64,000 nt of DNA. Origin: Nomia melanderi. Lineage: Eukaryota > Arthropoda > Insecta > Hymenoptera > Halictidae. The stretch covers positions 12,703,896-12,767,895 of the forward strand of contig NC_135001.1 in NCBI RefSeq assembly GCF_051020985.1. Direction: 5' to 3'. Below, one piece after another: positions 24,401-33,427 of this stretch (the first letter of the stretch is position 1; each line of letters starts with the position of its first letter). A program made the position numbers and the translations under genes. The notes under the pieces were generated by a model. That model worked only from the letters and a program-made list of their open reading frames with translations, had not been told where the DNA came from and did not search any database.

Positions 24401-25078
24401 CATAGACATTTATACAGTATAAATATTCTAAATTCATTACCGCATTTTCATATTACTTTTGCATAGATTTTTTGCATCTTTGTCTCACCTCTTTAGTGGC
24501 AAATATCCGTCGAAAGTTCGCGAGGTTTATAGAATCCTCGCCGCATATAGTGTACACGACACTATCGAATTGATCGATGAAAGTATGCTTTTTATTCCTG
24601 TTAATAAAATAATAGAATAATTTAATATCGTTTTCTTTTCTTAACACTAAACGTTAGACGATCAATGTTTCTTAATGGAAACAGAAGCGAAAGAAAAGAC
24701 AAAAGTTGAGAAACTGATTAATCGGACAATGTAGGAATTCGGACAAAGTTAAATCAGCAAGAAAACATAGAATTGTCAATCAAATTTTGAAATCTGTCTT
24801 ATAACCAGTCGTTAATAATGAAATATGTATAAATTAATTTTCCATATATTTAATTACTTCTTCAATAATTTTTTCATTTTATAAAAATAATCCAGACATA
24901 ATTTGAATTATTAAAAATAATCCTAAAACTGATCTGGACGTTTAGTGTTAAGGCAGCTTCGTTCGAAATTAAATATTCCTTACATTAGTCTGCTCTTTAT
25001 AAATTCTATCCACTCGTCTTGCTTCAGTGTTTTCTTATCGTTTTGGTCGAACAACGTGAATAACTTCTCCAGTAATAT
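15404..25078 (-). CDS. NOX5: Calcium-regulated NADPH oxidase, NOX5 type (5' end incomplete)
   Basis: Membrane flavocytochrome that moves electrons from NADPH through FAD and two hemes to oxygen, making superoxide, and is switched on by calcium. Eighteen minus-strand exons join in one frame to 1046 residues: 24984-25078, 24489-24597, 23954-24051, 23759-23879, 23430-23580, 22670-22880, 21953-22179, 21273-21461, 20568-20761, 19521-19842, 18591-18732, 18354-18490, 17785-17920, 17427-17647, 17164-17339, 16541-16750, 15820-16023 and 15404-15601. EF-hands come first: canonical loops DKDNSGAISLQE and DIDGDGLIQLRE, a third DQSNRGAITYEA, plus degenerate upstream ones. The ferric-reductase core has ARACGQCLNFNC, heme-type histidines in LHKVTG, VVHTLMHLLNF and IFYWSHLLYI. 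FAD motif is HPFTISSAPEQE; NADPH motifs are LDGPYGAP, GIGVTPFASILQ and FYCGPPQLAK. A roughly 215-residue insertion separates the FAD and NADPH lobes. The start codon is not established; see the candidate 5' exons. Confidence 0.93.
15699..15800 (+). repeat. Dispersed repeat, copy 2 of 3, ending in TTAA (NOX5 intron)
   Basis: Same strand and high similarity to 1473-1562 and 60705-60792. The right end reads GTCGGTACGGTTAGTGTTAA and finishes on a TTAA, as expected for an element that inserts at TTAA. It lies in the NOX5 intron between 15602 and 15819. Confidence 0.6.
20125..20458. mobile_element. TTAA-flanked inverted-repeat element (MITE-like), NOX5 intron
   Basis: The left end reads TTAACCCTTTCAAGGCAG. 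The right end, read on the minus strand, is TTAACCGTTTCAAGCTCAG. TTAA borders plus short imperfect inverted ends suggest a non-autonomous, piggyBac-like element. It is about 334 bp, lies in the intron 19843-20567, and has no coding capacity. Confidence 0.55.
22207..22346 (+). repeat. Mariner-like fragment, homologous to 43371-43500 (NOX5 intron)
   Basis: It begins TTAGGTCATCCCGCAAGCA, which resembles mariner terminal repeats. It then shares AAGGTACTTT..AATG.CATTTCG.AA.TGGCG.TAAG and ACGATGGT.GATACGTCGA with 43371-43500. Both copies are short, diverged relics. Confidence 0.6.
22472..22610. mobile_element. TTAA-flanked inverted-repeat element (NOX5 intron)
   Basis: Left end TTAACACGTTGACTGCCGG; right end on the minus strand TTAACACGTTGACTGGTA. 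The first 15 bases of the inverted ends match perfectly. Total length is 139 bp and it is non-coding. A single related end (TTAACGCGTTGACTGCCACG) occurs at 19096. Confidence 0.7.
24641..24951. mobile_element. TTAA-flanked inverted-repeat element (NOX5 intron), related to 54169-54390
   Basis: Left end TTAACACTAAACGTTAGACG; right end on the minus strand TTAACACTAAACGTCCAGATC, so the first 14 bases are identical. It is about 311 bp, sits between NOX5 exons 24489-24597 and 24984-25078, and shares an internal block (TGGAAACAGAAGC and GATTAATCGGACAAT) with 54169-54390. Confidence 0.72.
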
Positions 25079-25341
25079 CTGCAATGTTCAATATAAACTG
25101 TGTTAGAGATTTCGATTGTTTTTGTATGAAGATTTCTTGATTAATTGCAGATGTAACAATGAAATACAAGAAATTTGTAGATTTGGACAATAGTTGAAGG
25201 ACTGAGAAGACAATTAGTATAAGTTACATTTTTATGGTACGCAGCTTAAAAGAGTATCGTCAAAACTTTAAGCTGACGAAGCAATTGGAACACTTTCTGC
25301 AAAAATAACACTAGAAGTACTGAACAAAGAGAGTGACTTAC

Positions 25342-25375
25342 GAGATTACTATAATTATTATAATTCACTGTGATC
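25342..25375 (-). CDS. NOX5: Possible 34-bp upstream exon of NOX5
   Basis: A TTCTTTTAAG acceptor and a GTAAGT donor enclose 34 bp that read ITVNYNNYSNL and join in phase 0 to the first firm NOX5 exon (24984-25078). It needs a phase-2 exon upstream. One candidate is 26199-26239, reading MARESIEGHRYRSR, whose donor is weak. Phase agreement supports the model but can arise by chance in such short pieces. Confidence 0.3.
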
Positions 25376-25439
25376 CTTAAAAGAACACATTTCTTGAGAT
25401 TTACGAGACAAATATATAAAATTTCGAAATATCTCATAA

Positions 25440-25660
25440 AAGTATCTTTATAATTTTAATAATTTAAGAAAAACCCTCAAAACCAGTCATTACCCTATAT
25501 GGTAGTACTATGTACTAGTGTTAAGTTGAAATGCAAAGGAACTAACATAAGTGCATCATTAACGGAAAGTTTTAACCCTCTTCGTTCGAAAGGCGAGCCA
25601 GGGTCGCCACTTCGTTTTAGCTTGGTTTACGAAACGCTCTCAATATGACGCACATCGAAT
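25440..25660 (+). repeat. Dispersed repeat; inverted copy at 62370-62600
   Basis: The minus strand of 62370-62600 matches this stretch over about 220 bp. Shared blocks include GAAATGCAAAGGAACTAACA, GGAAGTTTTAAC, TCGAAAGGCGA and ACTTCGTTTTA. The similarity spans the TTAA at 25572, so the repeated unit is larger than the inverted-repeat element that starts there. Confidence 0.75.
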
Positions 25661-26028
25661 TCCATAAACATTATTTGGTAAGTATCTATATTAATTTTTA
25701 TTCGTGCAGTTGCACGAATACGCATCTTAATTGACTATTTTTAAATTCCCAGTTCCCAACATCCAAACGAACGAACGTTAGCTTTTCTGAGAATAATAAA
25801 GTAAATAAATAAACCTAGCGTTAATACAGTAAAACGAAATAGTTTAGTATGCAATACCAACTGTCGCGTAACGTATTAATACATGAGGTATCGCGGTAGA
25901 ATAGTTTTGTTTCTTAATTTGTGTGTGATTCCTCTTTATACTGAATATAAAAGATATTTTAAAGTCGACATTTTATCAAAAAATCACGAATATTTCCAGT
26001 GAAAAGATCGCCGAGCGCAGAGGGTTAA
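25572..26028. mobile_element. Possible TTAA-flanked element of about 457 bp
   Basis: Left end TTAACCCTCTTCGTTCGAAA; right end on the minus strand TTAACCCTCTGCGCTCGGCG. The ends agree in about 15 of 20 positions. The pair may instead belong to a larger repeat, because similarity to 62370-62600 continues to the left of the TTAA. Confidence 0.45.
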
Positions 26029-27167
26029 TAATAGAAACAGTCTTTAAATGTTTCGAATGAAAATGCGATTTCTGAGCCCTCCAATTATTGGACTGATTCA
26101 AGGACTGCAGCAGTGTCACGACCGCAATCGTGATCGAATTCTGAGTATTCCGAGACGCTCGAGGCGTGAAGGCTTTTTGGCCCCGGGCGATCCACCACCT
26201 TGATCGATATCTGTGGCCCTCGATAGATTCCCTAGCCATTTGCTACGATCCTGTCGCCGCTGCCTCCGCTCTTCTCCCTTAAGTCATTCTCTATTCGATA
26301 TTGATCTCGCCTTCTTGTCATTTACTTTCAATGGAATCCGTGACCTTGTTTTGTTTCGTGTAGCGCGACGTAGCGACGCTAACATCTGGGCCTTTTTCTA
26401 CTTTTTGACGGCCGCTGTCGCGGACGCGTGATTTTAACGCGGTCGCAACCACGCGACACGTGGTACATCGTGCACCGATTCATTCGGGCAGCCCAGCGTC
26501 ACAAATGTGTGATGTTGGCAATTATCGCTGCTATGATGATATTGATACATGACATTCGTTCCGATCTTCATCAGTTACTTTGCAAAACAATGAAAAAGCG
26601 GAAGATATGCTTGGTCTGGTATTAGATTTTATTATTTTGAGTTTTTATAGCAAATAGTCTGGTCTTTAATCGACCGGTGTGCGATACAGATTCATCATTT
26701 TTGAAATTGTTTGAACGCACCAATATTGTGAATGTCGTGTATTTTTAATTGCAGAAGCTATAAAGTTACATGTTTCTTGCACTGATTCTACAGATTCCCC
26801 TATATAAAATGGTATAGCTTCTGTAAATGCAGCTAAAAAGAAGAATTTTAGTGAATTTTGCTCGTAGCAGAATTAACAAATGTGAAAATTAATTTATTTT
26901 ACAATAACGTTATTTTCATTGATAATTTTATCGTACTTGTAACAAAGAATTAGTGTTACTTTTTTTGGTAATATTAAAACAAGGTATCTCTCGCTGTAGC
27001 TTCTAAGGATTAACGATAATGGTATGTAGTCCAAAAAGCCTTCAGGATGGAAAGAGATAACCAAAGTCCTACGTTATTAGAAAGTTTAATCGGTGTCTAC
27101 AGTGCTTCTCCATTCAAGTATATTATAATTACACGTCGTGAACAGATGTTAAGATCTATAGGTAGTA

Positions 27168-28120
27168 CAGTGCGCATTGGGGTATTTGCGCGATTTTAGG
27201 GGCCAAAATTAAAGACAGGTTTATATCGATTTTTCACAAGAAAATATGAGAATATAATATAGTGATATACAATAATACGCAATTATACGACATATAACAA
27301 TAAATTTATTCATATAAATTGTATATAATTTCATATAATTATATAAAAAAATGTATGTTTGTACATCATATATTACATGATGTAATAGACAATGATATAA
27401 TATATATATAATACAAAATAATAAATAATAAATAATATATAATTGTTTAATTTATTGATTTTCTGCAAATTTTCTATACTAGTGGGCAAAATTAAAGAAT
27501 TTTTAAATTTCTGTTGAAAAGTTGTTGAAGTTCAAAATGATATAGATTTATAAGAAAAACATTCGTTTTGAAGTATTAAATCTTAATGACTTTAACTTTT
27601 CGAAAAACTGCAGGCGGACGTATGCGGAAAATTTTATTTTTGGATAACAATCTGAAAACCTTACTGAATACAACTGCGCTTGAAAGAAAATCGGGACGCA
27701 TCTTGATCTATGACAAAATCAGTCATGAAGTTGTACAACTGTGTGGAATATCGATGATGTATCAGTTTTGTTAAAATGTCGATACTTACATCAATATTCA
27801 TGGTAAAAAGGTAATGAACTATTAAAGACAGAGTATATACTTACCTGAAAACTTTGATACTGAAGAAAAATTCGTACAACTTTTCCAAAACATATGAAAT
27901 ATGTTGCGAGAAATTTCAAGAGTAAAACGCGTAGTCGAAAAATGTCTAACTTTCGGGATGGCTCAGCACTTTTCGAGTGCTTCAAGGATAAAGAAACTTT
28001 GTAGGACATTGTACCTCAGATATTCAACTATCTCAGATAGCAAAAATTGTTCGGTTTAGGTGAAATTTTTAAAATGGACTTTTCGCCGCCCATATCGGGC
28101 GAATACCCTACTGTGCGCCG
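27168..28120. mobile_element. Inverted-repeat DNA element, about 0.95 kb
   Basis: The left end CAGTGCGCATTGGGGTATTT continues as GCGCGATTTTAGGGGCCAAAA. On the minus strand the right end reads CGGCGCACAGTAGGGTATTC, continuing CGCCCGATATGGGCGGCGAAAA. The ends align over about 40 bp with scattered mismatches. The AT-rich interior has no transposase-like frame, so this is probably a non-autonomous relic. Confidence 0.5.
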
Positions 28121-28560
28121 GCTGTTTATGAAACTGCTATCGCCAAATATGCAGCCTTCAAAGTATAAAGTTACAGCAAATCAACATTTAGTTCAAACGA
28201 AAAATAGTAAAGAACAATTAATGATAATAAAACTTTCATTCAACATGTTATTCCTTAGAACAACACGTATAAGATTAATTTTTGAAAACATTCTTTTTCA
28301 CGATCTCCAGTAAAACTCTATTCTCACCGACATTTATTACGAAGATGACCTCAACATCATTTATCCGAAGAATTGTGTGTTTATCGCACAATTGGAAATA
28401 ATTTTCTCCTATAGTTGATCGATACTCCCAGACGCTTAGCTGCCAAGGAAAATAATTATACCTACTTGGTAGCAATGCCATTCCATACATTAATAGAAAT
28501 ATTCATTGCGTCACTTGCTTATTGATCAAGTTATTGTGTACGCTCTTATCTTGTGCGAAG

Positions 28561-29250
28561 GAAACATTCTACAGTGAATCTTCGTTGAGAATTCAATATT
28601 GATTTGGTGACATAACAGGTTTCTATGATTCTACAAATCACGTCGTAATGAAGTTAAGATTGGTTTTGAAATCAAATTTCACAATAATGCCACCGGCATT
28701 CTTGTATTAGTATATTTTCAATTAAATCCACGTTACTGTCCTGCTGTGAAGTGTTAGCGGTTATTCTACGCGGCGAGAAGTCAGGGAAGCAAGGGAATTC
28801 TTCCACTCAGAATGTTCGGGTCGCGTCGGTTTCCATTATTGGCATCATTGGCGACATTATTGGCGCGACAATAACGAAGGAAGAAAATGAGACAGTACGT
28901 TTGCATTATGCGATTGTTACATTACATTTCAGTCCGTTGTATTTAGTCTCGCTTTCCTCCGTTGCTACTACCGCATGGCTAATAACGACCACGTGCCGAA
29001 GGTCGAAGCGGCCCAAACATCGTGAATGGAAGAGCCCCCTTGTCTCCCTGACTTCTTGCGCGTAGAATAACCGCCAACACTTAGCCGGACAGTAACGTGG
29101 TTTCAATTGAAAATATACTAATACGAAAATGCAGGTGACATTGTTTCGAAATTTGATTTCAAAAGCAATCTTAACCTCATTATGATGTGATTTGTAAAAT
29201 CATATAATTCTGTTACGAATACCGATCGTTCTTTCACTGGCAAATGTTCA
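28561..29250. repeat. Long near-palindrome (inverted duplication), about 345-bp arms
   Basis: The left arm reads almost the same as the reverse complement of the right arm. Position 28639 pairs with 29189, and 28761 pairs with 29070, so the axis is near 28915. Over about 28631-28785 I estimate 85-90% identity by eye. Shared blocks include TATTAGTATATTTTCAATT, CCACGTTACTGTCC, GCGGTTATTCTACGCG and AGAAGTCAGGG. Similarity weakens but continues toward the axis and toward both outer ends, leaving almost no loop. Transcription through it on either strand would give a long hairpin. No TIR signature of a known transposon family was seen, and neither arm encodes a protein I recognise. Confidence 0.85.
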
Positions 29251-32200
29251 TTGTATTAAAAATTCTATCAGTTACAGTAGGAACTAGAGAATATTAAATT
29301 ATTTCCAGTATTCTCTGTCTTTACTTATTTTTACCGAATTTATTAATAAACTAAATTTTCTATTTCTGTACGTTCCGACAGAGGATTTAGCTTAAATCTT
29401 ATTATTCTGACTGAAGACTCGTCTTAAATTTAATTATTGTAATAAAAGAGTTATCTTAAATTTTATTCGTCTTGTTTTTCGAAAGTGAAATGAGCTCGTT
29501 GGTTAATAATAGCGAAGTGAAAAAGAAAGGGTGAAAGAGTTCTTTGTTTAACGCTAGATTCACGGACGTTTACCACACAGTTTGTTCTATTGTCCTTAAA
29601 CAATTGATATTTGTTCATATGGATCTTTGGAATAGAAGGTTTAAAATATTTACCAAATAGTGTTTATAAAAGTCAGTACGAGTCAAATTGGCTCGTTCCA
29701 CAATTCTAGTGTTAACAAATCGTACTTGTTTCGTAATAATCATTTCATTGAAGACACTCACTTGGTCCAGAAAAAGACGCCTGAACGTGTCTCTATTATA
29801 TCGAACGGTGCCGTTCACTCCGATTATTTGGGAACACTCTTCCAAGGTGGTCGCTCTCCTCCTTTCAATGAGGCACTTATCCTCCATCTGACTAACGTCA
29901 CTCTCCATTTTTATTCTATTTCACTCTTGTATGAAGCACAGATCAGATTCCCCAATTTCCAACAAAATTCTGTCACTCTGTATATTTACACGCGACTTGT
30001 TGTCATTCCATGTCACCCTCGGATCTAGATGAACCGAAGGAATTTATCGATCACGTTGACTCCAATAACTACTCTCGATAGATCACGATATTTAAAATGA
30101 AAAAAAAAGAATAAATAAAACACGAGTTTAGTATGATAATTAATTAGTAGATTCAGTGAAAGTAAACTCTTAATTTATGTCACTAACACTTCACAGATGT
30201 TTGAAGTTGTTTTTTTCAAAGCAAAACCGTTTCACTTATTAACAGAAATATTTCATTGAGAAATGTGCTTTTTATTTTTAAAATTGTTCGTTTCCTTTGT
30301 CGAAGATGAGTAAGAAAGTGGAAATATTTTTTTTTTGAGAGAGAGAAACACGCGTTCACCACTTGTCGACGCTCGTTGACTGGATTCGCCCGGCATCACC
30401 GCGTAGCGCCAAATGAAAATCATCGATGCGTATCGACGAATCCGTAAGGCGAACCCCTACCTCCTCGCGGACCCCTTTCGGTACCAATTTTTCAGAACAT
30501 TCTGTGCTTGGATCTAGAGAACGGGATGCCTTTCGATTTCAATAAAGATCACATGCTAAGATTCGAGGAACAGACAGACAGATGTATAAACAGACGACCT
30601 TTCACTTTTTCGTGAGTCACCTTTCTCTCCCTTTCCCCCTTTTATCTCGGTTTTGGGACCCCCGACTTTTTCCTTTTCCTGTGTAAACTTTTCTAATGCA
30701 CCACCGCCATCTTTGTTCGTGTATAATGTGTTACATATGTAATAGCGTAAATAAGTTTTGATGCGTGTGCGAGCATGTTCTAATTTTAAGAATTTAATTA
30801 CGAGTCATCAATGAAATGAATAGTTACAAGGTTATTACTGCGATTTATTGTGAAGGCAATTGGACTAAATTTTGAAAGTTTAATTGTGACTTATCGCGAA
30901 TGCAATGGAACTAATAACTCTAAGATTTTCATTATTTGATGTAACCAATAATTTAAAGGATTTGGTGAAGACTAATTGAAAACGCAATGAAACTAATAAT
31001 AAAAAAGAAACATTGAATACATCTTAATATTTTTACATTACAAGCCACTAAACATATACACTTTGAGCAGTATAATATATTCACTTACGTTGAATATATT
31101 AATAAAAAATTAGTCTGTTGCCTTTACATTTACTCTATTAAAAATGTTTCTTAAATTTGAATATTTCCTCATTACTTTAGGATTCTTCACATTCATCTCA
31201 ATTTTCTACGTTACCATTCATTTCATTTGTGTTTATCTTTAAACATTATGTGCACGGAGTTATTGTGTATATTAAATACTTTATTGTAAATGTTTGTTGG
31301 ATAGTGTTTTACAAAATGAATGAAACAAATAAAATACAGTATCCGTTTTACAATAGCCATTTTGCGTCACCTTCGTAGCTAAGTGTAACTGAAGCGCTTA
31401 TTTTCAATTCATTAAGTAGGACTAGGTAACATTTGGTTTCGGTTCGAAACCTGATTTTCAGGTTCGCACACAGCTTGGAAATTCCACTTTCGTTTGTGTG
31501 CTTCCCATTCAGGAATGTCATTTTATTCACAAATCTGGAAGTTCGATCTGTTTGAACATTCAACGCAACTCTGAAAATTAAAGGGGATAATAATATTGCT
31601 TATTCAACCTGGCTGCCAGAAGTCTGCATTTTCTAATGACGAAGTGGTCCGATCAATGCATCTTCTAAAATAAAATCAGTTTGCACTGATTATAAAACTA
31701 AAGTTAAACACCAGAATGAACTACAAATACGTATATGTTCGATTAATAATAATTTCGTACATTCCTTTTTTCTAGACTCACAGGATACATGGATTTTCAA
31801 GGTCCTATGAATATCCTTACACTTGGAAAGAGATAAACTCCAAAAACAATAGATTTCTTTCTGTAAAAAATTCTTCTCTAAGAAAATATAAACAAACAGG
31901 AGACGTGATCTCAAGTATTCAGTAAATAGTTACTATAGATGCGAATTGCATCTTAAAAGTGAAGATACCGTATAATCTATTTAAGTTTAAAATTTTCTTT
32001 GGAATTGCAGTAATCTTTGAGGAAGCTACAAACAGTGAATTTATTCAATTTAGACAGTGCATTCATTAGAAATAAATACATGCATTATATCTAATAATAT
32101 CGATTATTCAAATGAATAGATAGAATAATTCTTTGAAAATAACGAATTTTCATAGCGAATCATTCAAAATATAATACTTGAGTAATCAAAATTTATTTGG

Positions 32201-33427
32201 TTGGGTATATTGCATGAACATTTATTCGAAACGATTCGAATAACGCTTGACTGTAGCCTGAACGTAGCTTTAAGCAGGTTTCGCGTACGATTCGATCCAT
32301 AGAGCCGTAGGAACATGCGCTTTCGTGCCTGCACCTTCGGCTTTTCAGTAGCTCTTCACTGGAGTTCGCGTCCTCGTTGTTTACTCGCTGCATCCCTCCG
32401 CAATGAGCAAGTGAAAAATATCGTATGAAAGTTTATCGGCGGGCATGACCGTTTTTTAAACGGTCAGTCGCACAGTGGGCTCGCTTAGCCTTGCGTTTCG
32501 AAAAATTCCACGGAAATCGAAAGCACTGCGTTCGTCGCGTTTCGAAAAGGTTCGTCAGTTTCTCTTCGTACATCACTTAGATTCTATTGTTTCGAGTTTC
32601 TTTTGTTATCCTCGGCTCCATATCGCTTGCCTGTGCAACGTATTTCCAATCGTTGTGTTTCTTCCATTCAGTAAAACATAAGGCAACACAGCATGGTTTA
32701 AGTACACGAGAATTGCTTTCTTTTTTGGTATTTAATTTTTAAGTCAATTATTTTTTGGAGTTTAGACACACTTTTAAAGTAGAAAACACAAATTATAAGA
32801 GTACACGAAAATTCATTGTTAGAATTCCTGTCGGTGTTTAGCATCGTTTTTAATTAATGACCAATTTATTTCCAAGATTTTGTGTAAGGAACTTTCGAAC
32901 ATCATGAAACTTTCTTTAGTAGTGTAGGTACTGTGTATTGAACAGTGGACCTTTGCAATGATTTCTTTGTGTGTAACGAAATCAATTTGTGAATTATGGG
33001 AATTGTGAACTCTATCGTTTTCTATTGTATAGTTTTTATTTTTTTCCAGTTCCTGATTGTCAGTATCTGTACCCAATATATTCCGTTTGTTCGTTGGTAT
33101 CCATGTATTTACGTTAACATGGAAGTAATAAAATTCACATAATTATTGAAATATATAAAAAATATTTTCTGATAACCTTGATTAATTCATATTAATATGT
33201 AAATTTTATTTTCTGTACCATTAATAATCATTATTTACTGAAAATTTCATTAATGAACAACTTTTTAAATGAATATTGAGATATTAAATTGTACAAGCAT
33301 AAGAAGTAAGATGATATTCACATTCTACGAAATAAATCGTCTCGGTTTCATTCGGATTCTCAAATTCTTGCTAAAATGAAAGTTATTGCATTTAATATCG
33401 AATTTATAATCCTTTGCTATTTTACAG
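29251..33427. other. Intergenic region before the chaoptin-like gene
   Basis: No gene recognised. GC-richer patches at about 30340-30680 and 32220-32680 could be promoters or non-coding first exons; the second lies upstream of the chaoptin-like start. A perfect 21-bp palindrome, TGACCGTTT-TTT-AAACGGTCA, is at 32446-32466. The TTAA element at 29548-29715 is listed separately. Confidence 0.45.
29548..29715. mobile_element. TTAA-flanked element related to 62215-62413
   Basis: Left end TTAACGCTAGATTCACGGAC, right end (minus strand) TTAACACTAGAATTGTGG. It is 168 bp. It shares the block TTTACCAAATA.TGTTTATAAAA, then GTCA.ATTG.C.CGTTCC, with 62215-62413. Confidence 0.6.

Larger units (their letters stand above)
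25379..28560. other. Gene-poor region upstream of NOX5
   Basis: No firm exon. It contains the TTAA element at 25572-26028, a GC-richer stretch at 26090-26500 that may be NOX5 promoter or first exon, AT microsatellite-like DNA at 27240-27450, and an inverted-repeat element at 27168-28120. Confidence 0.5.

Noticed and set aside
26213..26431. Plus-strand open frame in the GC-rich patch upstream of NOX5
   Set aside because: No homology and no splice context; the patch is better explained as promoter or first-exon DNA of the minus-strand gene.
28751..29065. 104-codon plus-strand open frame
   Set aside because: It spans the axis of the long palindrome and its two halves are mirror-image DNA, so coding is unlikely.
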